Source of the DNA: Novipirellula aureliae
Lineage (GTDB): Bacteria; Planctomycetota; Planctomycetia; Pirellulales; Pirellulaceae
Direction: 5' to 3'
DNA length: 64,000 bases
NCBI RefSeq assembly: GCF_007860185.1
Contig: NZ_SJPY01000004.1
Coordinates: 124,001 to 188,000 of the forward strand
Part shown: positions 35,530 through 45,187 of the stretch, piece after piece
How the letters are laid out: each line of letters opens with the position of its first letter
How positions within the stretch are numbered: position 1 is the first letter of the stretch
The notes under the pieces: model-generated
Databases searched by the model: none
Told to the model about the DNA's origin: nothing
The model's input: the letters and a program-made list of their open reading frames with translations, nothing else
Translations under genes and position numbers: made by a program

Positions 35530-36816
35530 TTAGAAACGTCGCGGATTGCCGCCACCTTCTAGTACGTTGCCCGATAGACGTGTGGCCGTTTCTGCACCCA
35601 AAATGCTGAATCCGAGAATGCGTTCAAGTGGGGCTATCAACTTGGCCAGATTGTTATCGAACGCGACCAGTGAGTCTTGTTGAATGTACAGCCGATCGCC
35701 TGGCATCATTTGGTAATTCGTGGTCGTCGCTGCCAATGAGGTTAATTCGTTCCAATCAATCGGAAGCACCTGATATTCGTTCGATTTTGGAGATGGCCGA
35801 GCAATCCACATGCGATGGCTAGAGCCCGGCGGAATACCTTGGATCAAAGACAATGCATCGAGGACCGTTTCCCCACCGGTAACCGGAAAACGGAATACAG
35901 CATCACCGATGCCAGGACCTTGTGTGATCACATAAAACAGCTTGCTGTTGTAGGCCAGGACACTGGTCGCTACACGCGGCTCATCGAGAACCATCGACAA
36001 CTTTTGTTCGATTGCAAAACTAGCTTCTTCCAACGTCAATCCGACGACCGGAACGGTGCCGTAGATCCCAAGCGAAATGTGTCCGTCCGGTCCAACAAGG
36101 TGCTCGCCGACCACTTGTTGTAACGAACTGGCTTGGAGCAAGTTGATTGTAATGTTTGGTTCGTCGAAATGCTTTTGGAAACACTCCATCAGAATCTTCT
36201 TTGCATCCTCAAGCGTGAGACCGTCGAGGTTGACGCTACCATAGGGCGGGCCGAAGTCGACCGTGCCGTCAATTTCAAGAGCAAACTCACCGTCGACTGG
36301 GACGCCTGCTTCCGCAATCGCCACGATCGCATTCGATGCAACCAGTTGCTTCTCAAGTTGGCTTTCAATGGCTTTCTGAGCCTCGTCAAGGCGAAGCCCC
36401 GATAGTCGAACCGAGCCGTAGGGATTTCCAAGGCTAATCGATCCATCCGATTGGATAATGAAGTTGCCGTCGAGTGAGGCGACAGCCGGAGCGCCAGGCA
36501 CTCGCAGCGCCAGCATATCACCCGGGGCCAAGCGATCGATGCTATCGCGTCGAACCCGAATCCGCAATACATCCGTCGTGTTCAATCGATAATCCGATCG
36601 CGGTACGAGACGAACGACCTCGATATCCAAAATGTCCGGTGGCTCGATCTGATACATTGGCAAGGTCGCCTTGCACAGTTCGCGAGGTGCCGAATCGGGG
36701 CGAATGGTTGGGACCGTTTCTTTGACACCAAGACGCGACTTCGAACGAAGTGCGCCGCAACCACCTAGGCAGGTTACGAGCATGGCGATGGTAAACAATT
36801 GAATCCGTTGGATCAT
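35530..36816 (-). CDS. Polysaccharide export outer-membrane lipoprotein (Wza/Poly_export type)
   Basis: The start is ATG 36816, which places a lipobox (LGGC, Cys20) after a short signal peptide; the longer frame adds 33 unlikely residues. The 428-residue protein has polysaccharide export features: YQIEPPDILDIEVVRL and TDVLRIRVRRDS near the N-terminus. Three tandem modules share the pattern xDGxxxxGxPYGSVxLxGLxLxEA, at about residues 122-150, 182-210 and 242-270. SLBB-like segments and a C-terminal MMPGDRLYIQQDS follow. It should form or line the outer-membrane channel for the polysaccharide made by the genes at 46-63 kb. A tyrosine-kinase or Wzc-like partner is not in this window. Confidence 0.9.
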   Translation of the reverse strand: MIQRIQLFTIAMLVTCLGGCGALRSKSRLGVKETVPTIRPDSAPRELCKATLPMYQIEPPDILDIEVVRLVPRSDYRLNTTDVLRIRVRRDSIDRLAPGDMLALRVPGAPAVASLDGNFIIQSDGSISLGNPYGSVRLSGLRLDEAQKAIESQLEKQLVASNAIVAIAEAGVPVDGEFALEIDGTVDFGPPYGSVNLDGLTLEDAKKILMECFQKHFDEPNITINLLQASSLQQVVGEHLVGPDGHISLGIYGTVPVVGLTLEEASFAIEQKLSMVLDEPRVATSVLAYNSKLFYVITQGPGIGDAVFRFPVTGGETVLDALSLIQGIPPGSSHRMWIARPSPKSNEYQVLPIDWNELTSLAATTTNYQMMPGDRLYIQQDSLVAFDNNLAKLIAPLERILGFSILGAETATRLSGNVLEGGGNPRRF

Positions 36817-37102
36817 TAACTTCTGTCTCCCCCAGGCGCCGCGAGTCTCAGGACTTGCAGTCACAGTCGGATCATGAAACCGTCCGTTATTCTTGAGCAA
36901 CCTTGAGGCAGGCAAAATCGGACCTACTGGAAGAATCGGAATATTCGATCCCGCATATAGAATCCATCTTGTCGAGGCCGCAAAGTCTTCCTAAGCCGAG
37001 CGAAACATGGGTTTTTGTTAAGAATGTGTGGCCGATCTTCATGAAACCTTCATCTTCAAGATCGCTACCGGCTTTGATTTGGTCGGCTTTTAAACAAAGC
37101 AG

Positions 37103-37124
37103 CAAAAAAAAGGGTGCCACCCGC
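37103..37124 (-). terminator. Weak terminator after the TPR gene
   Basis: On the minus strand GCGGGTGGCACCC is followed at once by seven T. The stem is only GGGT/ACCC with a three-base loop, so it is weak. It lies 18 bases after the stop of the TPR gene. The rest of the 325-base gap (36817-37141) holds no gene I can support. Confidence 0.4.
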
Positions 37125-37141
37125 AGCCGTCTAGCTTCCAT

Positions 37142-40100
37142 TCACAACGCCGCTTCGAGTTCTATCTGCCATTGCTGATCTCGACGCCCCAGGTTTTGCA
37201 CCTGCAAATGATTCGACAGTGCAAGTTGGTAGTCTTCGATTGCCTTGGCCTTTTCGCCGACTCGTAGATAAGCAATGGCTCGGTGCAATAGGTAGACAGG
37301 ATCGTTTGTCCCTAAAACGCGAGTGGCCTCCTTCATTAGTTCAAGGGCTTTCGTGGCGTTGCCTCGTGACAATTCAATCACGGCGCGAGTATCAAGGACG
37401 GCCGGGTTTCGCCCTGCAATGGCCAAACTTCGGTTTGAAAATTCGACGGCTTCCAGCAAACTCGCATCGTCTTCGCTGAGCGAGACGGCCAAGTTGTTAA
37501 GGGCTACCAAATTGTTTGGCTCTCGGCTCAAAATAGCCCGATAGGTATCACGGGCCTTCTGGTGGTCGCCCTGCGCTGTTCGGGTGGACGCTTTTACCAT
37601 TTCGAGTTGCGAGGAATTGCCGTACGAAGCGATCCAGTCGCCTACCTTTTTCTCTACCCTTTCCAATTGCCTTTTCTCAAGCTGGCTCGAGCGAACGAGT
37701 TGATCAAGGATTGGAACCGCTAGGTTTAACTCGTCCTCTTGTATCGTCGTTTCTTCTAACAAGTCGATGATTGAATCGGGATCCTCACCGCGTTCCATCA
37801 GAACTCGAGCCAGATCAAAGCGACGTTCTCGGTCCTGCTGCGATGCTTCGCGAAGCGTTTGTTCGACGACGGACAAATACGCTTCGTTTTCATTGTCGGA
37901 TACCAATGACGCGACCGATTCCATCCAACGGGTCAATGGGACCACGTTCTTGGCGTCGACGCTTTCGGATTGGTCTCTCATCAAGCGAACCGCCATTTCA
38001 TGATCGCCATTTCTCGCAAGCCACTCGACACGTAGGCGGGCCGCGATCTGCTCAGCACCTTCCATCTCCTCCAACCGATCTAGCCACAATTTCGCATCGG
38101 GCAATTCGTTGCGTTCGGCTTGCCAAGCGATGTATTGACCGATGTAGCGAGCACGGTTTAACGGGTCGGTACTCAGCGCAATGGCACTGCGAATCTCTTT
38201 GGATGCCTCGAGCCAATTGCCTGTGTCGACTAGCAATCGTGCAAGCTGAAAATGATCCTCTGGGAAAACCCCTTCGCGCTTTGCTACAAGCGAACGCCAA
38301 CTCGAAATCGCCTGCGATCGACCTGACGATTTAAGTTGCGAGCTTAAAATCATGGCTCGGGTTCGCAAGTCGGGTACGCTTTCAGGATTGGCGGCCAAAT
38401 TCAAATTCACCAATTTGATCGCATCGTCCGTACTCTTTTCCCCGCCGCTACCCGATTTCATCAGTGCCAACTGTCGGCGAGACCATTGCAAGGTGTCGTT
38501 GCTGACCGAGCTGAGTTCCATCAGCCTTTGCAGCATTGCTTCAGCGTCATCGTGCTGATTTTGTCTCAGGAAGAATTCAGCTGCCGCCCGTAGCATGGTT
38601 TCATCGTTGGGCGGTTCAGCCACTGCGTTCTCCAGAACATTCTTTGCTCGATCCGAGTTCCCGATCAGCTCGTGCATTCGAGCCATCGCCAGCGGATTCG
38701 ATTTCGATAGCGGCGATTGTTGAAGCTCGTCAACAAGTCGCACAGCATCCTCTTTACGTTCCTCTTCGACAAGTAACGCAACGAGACTTAGACAGGGCTG
38801 GGGCTCAGCGGGAGACAACTCGACCGCCTGCCGAAACGCAGCTTCCGCTTCACCTCGCAGTGCGGAACGCTGCAACCCGAACTCCTCACGGTTGCTGCAA
38901 CGAGCCGCCAATTGACCAAGCCACAGAATGTCACGATAATCGGATGAAACGTTTGCGGTCTGACGGGCTATCATTAACGCCCGGACGTAATCGTTTCGGT
39001 TGGCGGAAACCATCGACGCGGTTCGACCGAGCCCGTCCATTCGCGAAAGATTTGCATCGTCGATCAAATGAATCAATTCATCGGCACGATCGTAGTCACC
39101 CGTCCGATGTAACAGGACGATGGAGTTGCGAAGTGTCGTCGCCGATCGATCCCCTCGTTCGATTGCTTTCGTGAGCGATTCGATCGCAGCTTTGGGGTCG
39201 TCTTGGCGAAGCGCGATATCCGCTTTCATCAACAACGGTGCCGGCGACCTCGGCATCTGCTTTTCTGCATCCGCTAAATGTTGAAGTGCCTTGTCATAGT
39301 TTGGCTGATTCGACTTCGTTTGAAGATCAATCTGCTGCTTGGATTCCGCCAGATGCCAGAGGCCCGTTTCACCTTGAGCCGATTTCAGTTGCCCAAGTGT
39401 CTCGGACAGCAATTGTGAGTCATTCGTGGCGTTGGCAATTTGCAGCCCTACGGTCCAGACATCCTCATTCTTCAACCCCGACTCGACTAGTTCGTGAAAC
39501 AACTGTTTGCTTAGCGGCATCAAATTGATATTGAGTGCTAGCCTCGTTACGTGCAGTTTTAATTCTTGCTGCTGCTGGGCTGACAAGACGGAGGCATCGG
39601 CGAGCAGTTCGGTAAGTGGCTTCGTCGCTTGGTCACGGTATCGAGACGCCAGCAAAGTAGCCCGAAACGTCATAATCAGTAAATCGTCTGGACAATCCTG
39701 TTCAGCCCGATGGAGTATTTCTTCTGCCTGCTGCCAATCCTGTTTTTCGATAGCGATCTTGCAAGCTGCAATTGAAAGTGTTCGCATCGCTGTATCGAAA
39801 TTCCCGCTATCATCGCTTTCTCGATTGGACATGCTCGATACTGTTTCACTGAGGAAGCTCTCGGCTTTCTCGATCTGCCCCTGTGCGCGATAGATCTCGG
39901 CACGTAGAAGAGCGATCTCAACACTCGTCGGGTTCGCTGTCTCAGCCCGCTCGACAAATTGAACCGCTGTCACCCAGTCTCGTTCCTTGTTTGGTAAACG
40001 GTAGTTCTGCTCAACACAGCGACGAGCCAATAATGTCCACCCTTCGGCTGGTGCCGATGGTAGACGCATCAATTCTTGTAATTCCTTGTAAGCATCGTCC

Positions 40101-41440
40101 GGTTGACCTTGCAAGTCATACAATTCGACTAACGCTAAACGTGGTTGGACCCATTGAGGATCCATGCCGATGGCACGACGCTGCGCCGTTACCGCCTGTT
40201 CAAATTGATGGGTTGCCTGAAAAGACTTACCGAGTAAGAAATCGATCTTTTTCAATCGGTCTGGGCTATTGACGAACGCCAGCCGAGCCGACTCGAGACG
40301 CAGCATGGCGTCATCCCAAGCCTCGTTGATGACGGCAATGCGTCCTTCTAGGTAAGCAATGGTGGCAGGATCGGCCTTCAGAAACCGTAGTTGTTCAATG
40401 GAACTGGGAACTTTGTCCAGTTGTTTCTCATCGAGCTGTAGATTGGCAAGCCTAACCAACAACGCTTGCTTGCCCGAATTGGAGGCAACACTTGCTATAC
40501 CTTGCTCAAGCCAATCGATTGCCTTTCGCCGTCTATCCACAGCCGTTTCAATGTCTGAGAGCATCAGATACGTTTGTGGCGAAGTCGGATCGACCTTTTG
40601 AGCGGTCTCAACATGCTTTCGGGCAAGGTCCGTGTCTTTCTGCTGGAACTCACAACTCGCCAATAACAACAGCGCGGGCAGACTGGTTTGATCAAGCGAG
40701 ACTGCTTTGGATGCCATCCGCAAAGCATCGTTGGATTTTTCGATCGCGACCGATGAGTGACCTTCTTTGCGATACTTTTCCGAAACACTCTGTAAGTATT
40801 GTGCTACCTGCAAATGCGCATCCGAAGACGTTGGGTTGTTTGTAATCAACTCATCCATGACGGCATCGGCTGAGTCGGGCTGATCGAGTTCGTCTGTCAA
40901 AAGCAGAGCGAGCCGAAAGTAGGTTTCCAATCGGTCTGGTTCCCTTTCGATGGATTGACGATAGGCGGTCTCGGCTTCTCGATACTGGTTGGCGGCTTGT
41001 TTGCAGCGAGCTTCCCAAAGTAGAAGTTCCCCATCCGCTTCACGATTAGCTAGTCGACGAAGGTGCTCGTTAGCGTCAGTATAACGTCCCAATGAAACCG
41101 CCGCACTTGCCGCATCGCGACGCGCCGCTTGGTTCGACTCGTCCACCCTTAATAGGGTTTCGAGCTCTTCGAGTGCCCCATTGAAGTCGCCAATTGCCAA
41201 TAGCAAAGAAGCTAACTCGCGGCGTCCTTCCGTGGAATCGGGTTGCAAACGAAGATGCGATCGGTAGCTACGCAGAGCACGTTCAACTTGGTCATTCTCG
41301 ACGGATTTACGTGCCTCCTGCAAGAACAACGCACCACTGCGGCCCGATTGCAAGTGATGAAGGCCAGCGATTGCTGCAACCGTTCCTATGGCCAACGCTG
41401 TAAGGATCAGCAGCAATTTGGAATTGATAACGCGTTTCAT
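37142..41440 (-). CDS. Giant TPR-repeat protein of the exopolysaccharide locus
   Basis: The start is ATG 41440, giving 1432 residues; 26 codons of upstream frame were left out because the next Met begins a clear anchor segment (INSKLLLILTALAIGTVAAIAGLHHL). The rest is almost entirely helical, with many tetratricopeptide units. Examples are ALRSYRSHLRLQPDSTEGRRELA, SYRQSIEREPD and ALNNLAVSLSEDDASLLEAVEFSNRSLAIA. Large anchored TPR proteins of this kind act in export or polymer assembly (PelB, AlgK and PrsT type). It is followed, after a 325-base gap, by the export lipoprotein, which fits that role. Confidence 0.85.
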   Translation of the reverse strand: MKRVINSKLLLILTALAIGTVAAIAGLHHLQSGRSGALFLQEARKSVENDQVERALRSYRSHLRLQPDSTEGRRELASLLLAIGDFNGALEELETLLRVDESNQAARRDAASAAVSLGRYTDANEHLRRLANREADGELLLWEARCKQAANQYREAETAYRQSIEREPDRLETYFRLALLLTDELDQPDSADAVMDELITNNPTSSDAHLQVAQYLQSVSEKYRKEGHSSVAIEKSNDALRMASKAVSLDQTSLPALLLLASCEFQQKDTDLARKHVETAQKVDPTSPQTYLMLSDIETAVDRRRKAIDWLEQGIASVASNSGKQALLVRLANLQLDEKQLDKVPSSIEQLRFLKADPATIAYLEGRIAVINEAWDDAMLRLESARLAFVNSPDRLKKIDFLLGKSFQATHQFEQAVTAQRRAIGMDPQWVQPRLALVELYDLQGQPDDAYKELQELMRLPSAPAEGWTLLARRCVEQNYRLPNKERDWVTAVQFVERAETANPTSVEIALLRAEIYRAQGQIEKAESFLSETVSSMSNRESDDSGNFDTAMRTLSIAACKIAIEKQDWQQAEEILHRAEQDCPDDLLIMTFRATLLASRYRDQATKPLTELLADASVLSAQQQQELKLHVTRLALNINLMPLSKQLFHELVESGLKNEDVWTVGLQIANATNDSQLLSETLGQLKSAQGETGLWHLAESKQQIDLQTKSNQPNYDKALQHLADAEKQMPRSPAPLLMKADIALRQDDPKAAIESLTKAIERGDRSATTLRNSIVLLHRTGDYDRADELIHLIDDANLSRMDGLGRTASMVSANRNDYVRALMIARQTANVSSDYRDILWLGQLAARCSNREEFGLQRSALRGEAEAAFRQAVELSPAEPQPCLSLVALLVEEERKEDAVRLVDELQQSPLSKSNPLAMARMHELIGNSDRAKNVLENAVAEPPNDETMLRAAAEFFLRQNQHDDAEAMLQRLMELSSVSNDTLQWSRRQLALMKSGSGGEKSTDDAIKLVNLNLAANPESVPDLRTRAMILSSQLKSSGRSQAISSWRSLVAKREGVFPEDHFQLARLLVDTGNWLEASKEIRSAIALSTDPLNRARYIGQYIAWQAERNELPDAKLWLDRLEEMEGAEQIAARLRVEWLARNGDHEMAVRLMRDQSESVDAKNVVPLTRWMESVASLVSDNENEAYLSVVEQTLREASQQDRERRFDLARVLMERGEDPDSIIDLLEETTIQEDELNLAVPILDQLVRSSQLEKRQLERVEKKVGDWIASYGNSSQLEMVKASTRTAQGDHQKARDTYRAILSREPNNLVALNNLAVSLSEDDASLLEAVEFSNRSLAIAGRNPAVLDTRAVIELSRGNATKALELMKEATRVLGTNDPVYLLHRAIAYLRVGEKAKAIEDYQLALSNHLQVQNLGRRDQQWQIELEAAL

Positions 41441-41700
41441 TTTTGTAACTCGACGATCGCTGCGGTACAATTTCTGCAGAAATGGCGCACAGGCAAACCG
41501 GTGGATGGATACCCTCAAGCGGAGAATCTAGTCGAGGGAACGAGCCGCGATGGGACGCTGCTTTGACACTCGCAGCCGCGACGAGAGAAAGCGTAACAAA
41601 GACGCTTGAAGATAAGAGTATGATTTCTTTAAGAAATCATTTGGTTCGTCGGTGTCTGAGCGGCTAGCCAAATCGACAGCCGTACGTGTACCGCAAAAAC

Positions 41701-42090
41701 TCAACGCTGCAATGATGGATAGAATGTCGAGTATTGCAGGAATCCAGCGTGAACACCCGTCGTCGCGTTTTGGCGGTTGGGCGTAGCGACACGACTTTGC
41801 ATCGAACGAATCGTTCGCTGCTGCTGTTGAATCGTCGTGGATTGCTGAACCAACGTTTCTCTCAAACGAATTTGTGGCCGAACGAACTGCTGATAATTCG
41901 GCAGAACGCCGCCGTTGAACCGTAGCAGGTCTAAATAGGGGCTCAATGTCGGCGACGGAGCAAACTGGCCACGACCGCCAACCACGATTCCCTGAGCGGA
42001 TGCGGAATGACAATCGCACAACGAAACGATCGTGATAACGCCCAGGAATGCAACAAAACGGATGACAAGAACCGGTTTGATTGTGTTCAT
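41701..42090 (-). CDS. Small secreted protein, unknown
   Basis: With the start at ATG 42090 the 129-residue product has a clean signal peptide (MNTIKPVLVIRFVAFLGVITI, cut after ASA). A mature part rich in Gln, Arg and Pro follows: PSPTLSPYLDLLRFNGG, PNYQQFVRPQ and a Gln-rich coiled segment (QQSTTIQQQQRTIRS). The SPYLDLLR..G...NYQ pattern is common in small secreted planctomycete proteins of unknown function. A longer frame in another register (41528-42145) is its shadow. Confidence 0.65.
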   Translation of the reverse strand: MNTIKPVLVIRFVAFLGVITIVSLCDCHSASAQGIVVGGRGQFAPSPTLSPYLDLLRFNGGVLPNYQQFVRPQIRLRETLVQQSTTIQQQQRTIRSMQSRVATPNRQNATTGVHAGFLQYSTFYPSLQR

Positions 42091-42307
42091 CAATAACGAG
42101 CCTATCGAAGCGTTTACGCGGATTGCTAAAGTGAGAAACAGACACTCATTATAGAACATCGACGAAAGTTGGAATGGAAATGAGTATTTATTTTTAACAA
42201 TGGCAACGATGACCATTGCTGCTGCAAAATGCGAAAGCTATGTTTTTCAACAACACCAGGGCAATGATGCTCTCTTGTAAACAAATCGCATCAGCCGAGG
42301 AGCGAAG

Positions 42308-43015
42308 ATGATGGGTAGGTCTCTCTATATTTATGGAGGCAAAAGTACTGCGATTGAAATCGCGGAAACGGCTAGGTCGTTTCTTCATGAAGAGTTCGCG
42401 AATGTTTTTCTAGTCGTTCCTCCTGACGAGCAACCTGATGGGATTCAAAGAATCTCGATTGATAAAATGCCCGAGCATGTGCCTCTTCACACACCCGAAC
42501 ATGGGAAGGGGCATGGGAAGGGGACTCCCCCCGCTGTCTTTATCCTCTCGATGAGCAACCCAAAGATCCGCTACAAGTGTCTTCACGCTGCGCTCCAAGT
42601 GGGACTCTCACCCGCAAACGTGATTCACCCAACGGCTTCGGTTTCGCCTTCCGCACGACTCGGCAATGGTATCTACTTGGCGGCCCAATGCGTCGTCTCG
42701 TTCGACGTCGGAATCGAAGATCATGTGATCATCAACTACCAAGCCGTGGTTGGTCATGAGACAAGCGTGGATCAACACACGGTCCTGAACCCTGGTGCCA
42801 AGATCGGCGGAAATTGCCGAATGGGGAGACGTGTTTTGGTCGGAGCCAATGCGTTTGTATTGCAAGGAACGACCATTGGAGACGATGCGCAAATCGACGC
42901 ACTGACCTATGTCGATCGTCATTTAGACAGCGGCTACCTGATGAGCAGCCGCAATCCGCAACCTGTCAAACGTCCGTTCTTTCGTCTTGGTGAATTTGAT
43001 GCGGACGCCGGCTAA
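42308..43015 (+). CDS. Sugar O/N-acyltransferase, NeuD/PglD-like (hexapeptide repeat)
   Basis: The 235-residue protein has an N-terminal Rossmann-like part (SLYIYGGKSTAIEIAETA) and a C-terminal left-handed beta helix starting at VIHPTASVSPSARLGNG. It contains VVGHETSVDQHTVLNPG, where the His-Glu pair matches the catalytic base of PglD-type acetyltransferases. Such enzymes acetylate UDP-4-amino sugars or sialic acids using acetyl-CoA. A Gly/Lys/His-rich insert (PEHGKGHGKGTPP) breaks the first domain. In this locus it is the best candidate for the PglD step. Confidence 0.85.
   Translation: MMGRSLYIYGGKSTAIEIAETARSFLHEEFANVFLVVPPDEQPDGIQRISIDKMPEHVPLHTPEHGKGHGKGTPPAVFILSMSNPKIRYKCLHAALQVGLSPANVIHPTASVSPSARLGNGIYLAAQCVVSFDVGIEDHVIINYQAVVGHETSVDQHTVLNPGAKIGGNCRMGRRVLVGANAFVLQGTTIGDDAQIDALTYVDRHLDSGYLMSSRNPQPVKRPFFRLGEFDADAG
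42500..42523 (+). repeat. 12-bp tandem duplication inside the acyltransferase gene
   Basis: Two exact copies of CATGGGAAGGGG lie at 42500-42511 and 42512-42523. They encode HGKG twice, in the linker after PEH. The unit keeps the frame and looks like a slippage product. Confidence 0.85.
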
Positions 43016-43023
43016 GGGACTTG

Positions 43024-43767
43024 CTATGCGGTGCTTCCGGCGTCGACCACTAAATCGGTGCCGGTGATCGAGTTGGCCGAATCGCCTAGTAAGAATGCCA
43101 CTGAGGCGGCTACCTCTTCGACCGATGCCAAACGCCCCAACGGACTACGACGTTTGATGGTCGCCAAGTTATCGTCATCGATCGTCGATGTCATGTCCGT
43201 TTGCATGTATCCAGGTGATACACTATTGACCGTTATGCCAGCTTTACCAAGTTCGCGGGCCAGTGATTTGGTGAACCCCAGTAGTCCTGATTTCGTCGCC
43301 GCATAGACGGAGAGTCCACTGAATCCCGTATGACCGATAATGGAGGCAATGTTGATGATCCGTCCGCAGCGATTCAGTAGCATCGAACGACTTGCGTGTT
43401 TGGTCAATAAAATCGTTCCCAACAAGTTGACATTGATCAACCCCGATATTTCCGATTCATGCATGGTTCCCAAAACGCCAGCGTGTCCGAGTGCCGCATT
43501 GTTAACCAGTCCATAAAGATGTTTGCCATCGCGAGTGAGGCTGCGGACGGTTTCGCGAATTTGAATTCTGTTCGCAAGGTCGATCTCTACAAAATGGACT
43601 TGGCCGGGAACCGATCTTTCCATCAGTTCAGCGAGCGGTTGACTTAGACGTCGCCCCGTTGCGATCACCTGATAGCCATCGCTCGCCAATTGACGAGTAA
43701 TCGCCAACCCTAGCCCGCGCGTCCCGCCACTGACCAATACACGTCGTTGTTCGTTGGGTATATTCAT
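43024..43767 (-). CDS. FabG-like 3-oxoacyl-ACP reductase / SDR
   Basis: The 247-residue classical SDR has GGTRGLG (14-20), NNAALG (89-94), Ser142 in IASIIG, and Tyr155 with Lys159 in YAATK. The C-terminal SVSPGYMQTDMTS and SANSITGTDLVVDAG are as in FabG. TGRR after the second strand favours NADPH. Its start overlaps the upstream AMP-ligase stop (ATGA), and an acyl carrier protein lies upstream of that, so an acyl-ACP substrate is likely. A sugar or alcohol substrate is possible, since many SDRs of this family are not fatty-acid enzymes. Confidence 0.9.
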   Translation of the reverse strand: MNIPNEQRRVLVSGGTRGLGLAITRQLASDGYQVIATGRRLSQPLAELMERSVPGQVHFVEIDLANRIQIRETVRSLTRDGKHLYGLVNNAALGHAGVLGTMHESEISGLINVNLLGTILLTKHASRSMLLNRCGRIINIASIIGHTGFSGLSVYAATKSGLLGFTKSLARELGKAGITVNSVSPGYMQTDMTSTIDDDNLATIKRRSPLGRLASVEEVAASVAFLLGDSANSITGTDLVVDAGSTA

Positions 43768-45167
43768 GATACGGGCCTCTGTGAAGTGACTTGTTTGTTA
43801 GCGATCCTCAGCGGTCCCGGAAATTTTGATTGCCTGGCATCTCGCCGCAGTTTGCCTGAGCTCGACAACGGTATTGAATGAACAACATCGATTTTCACAG
43901 GAACTTGATAGGGTTCCAATCTTTCACGGCAATGGGCTATCAGTTTTGCTTGAAGATCAACTTGAATCCCATCTTGAACGACAACCTCTGCTGCAACGAG
44001 CGAGCCCGTGAAGGGATTCTTGTGAGCGTACGCGCGTGCTATTTCCACGCCTGGATAGCATTGAAGTATGTTTTCAACGTGGCTGGGATGAACCTTGCGT
44101 CCCCCCACGTTGATCACCCCGTTGGCACGACCTCGGAACAGATATCGATCGCCGACCCGTTCGACCAAGTCTCCCGAATCGATCCAGCGATCCGCCTCCT
44201 GGCCAGTACCAACCAACAAATGACCGTCGTCGTCAACTTGGATTGGCACTCTACCGGGCGACGGATCAATGAAGCTAGCTGGAAAACCTGCTCGCCCATC
44301 ACGAACGACAAATCCAACGCCTGTCTCGGTGGACGCATAGACATGAACCATCTTTGCCTTTGGAAATAGATCCCGTAACGAATCAAGAATCGATTGATCT
44401 GCGATTTCACCTCCAAGCGTGATTTGCTGAAGTGGCAATTTGCGAATGTCGGTTGACATGAGCAACATACGCCACATCGTTGGCGTCGCTGACAGGGCGT
44501 TGCATCCAAGTTGTCCAATCTGCACGATCCGTTGCTGCCAAGTTTCGTGGTGGTCACAAAACAAGTAGCTTGATCCGGCCATCCAACTTTGCAGAAAGAC
44601 TTGTAGCCCGGCAAAGCTGCGTAAATTGTATAGCGATCCCCATGCATACTTTGCTCCGACGCGGACGTCCATTTTCGTCGACCGAGTCAGTGAGCGAAAT
44701 GAGTGGGGAATCAATTTGGGAGTACCGGTTGTTCCCGATGTTGGTAGCAACCACCGGGACGGTCGGAGCGGCAAATCGTATTGTGATCCATTTGCGATTG
44801 ATGTTTGTATCGCCTCATCCGCAGAAACGACGCGGACACCAATCGTTTGCAACGGCAATGGATTTCCAGCGGCAATGACAACGTCGGATCTGGCTTTCGC
44901 AACCATTGAAGCAATCAGGCTGCTATCGGATGTCGACGGCAGAATTAAAATTTGCTCACACCGTCCATCCAAAGCGACCATTAACTTCGCTAGATCTACG
45001 TCATGATCCGCAATCAACGCGACTCGATGGTTATCGAATTCGCGAAAAAAATTATGCGACGATCGGAGCCATTCGGTCAGGTCGCCCGACGATGTCGAAC
45101 CGGCGATCGGTTGTCGCCAAAGCACCCGAGTCGGCTCGAGGCGTTTCAGATTTTCTTGTAGGGACAT
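43764..45167 (-). CDS. AMP-forming acyl-CoA/acyl-ACP synthetase-like ligase
   Basis: The 467-residue protein is a member of the ANL superfamily. It carries the P-loop LPTSGTTGTPK (141-151), YASTETG (278-284), DSGDLVERVGDRYLFRGR (330-347) and the C-terminal SSSGKLRRD with the catalytic Lys. It is shorter than usual acyl-CoA ligases (about 520-550), mainly in the N-terminal part. It should activate a carboxylate as an adenylate and pass it to CoA or to the carrier protein encoded 20 bases upstream. The substrate is unknown. A comparable exosortase-associated acyl-CoA ligase family is known in Proteobacteria (TIGR03098). Confidence 0.9.
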   Translation of the reverse strand: MSLQENLKRLEPTRVLWRQPIAGSTSSGDLTEWLRSSHNFFREFDNHRVALIADHDVDLAKLMVALDGRCEQILILPSTSDSSLIASMVAKARSDVVIAAGNPLPLQTIGVRVVSADEAIQTSIANGSQYDLPLRPSRWLLPTSGTTGTPKLIPHSFRSLTRSTKMDVRVGAKYAWGSLYNLRSFAGLQVFLQSWMAGSSYLFCDHHETWQQRIVQIGQLGCNALSATPTMWRMLLMSTDIRKLPLQQITLGGEIADQSILDSLRDLFPKAKMVHVYASTETGVGFVVRDGRAGFPASFIDPSPGRVPIQVDDDGHLLVGTGQEADRWIDSGDLVERVGDRYLFRGRANGVINVGGRKVHPSHVENILQCYPGVEIARAYAHKNPFTGSLVAAEVVVQDGIQVDLQAKLIAHCRERLEPYQVPVKIDVVHSIPLSSSGKLRRDARQSKFPGPLRIANKQVTSQRPVS

Positions 45168-45187
45168 TGCTGTGACGTGGGTAATGC

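Noticed and set aside
41528-42145. Open frame of 205 residues on the minus strand
   Set aside because: It overlaps in another register a frame with a clear signal peptide and a protein-like mature part (41701-42090). Its own translation is unlike a protein, with many Arg, Ser and Pro residues and no domain.
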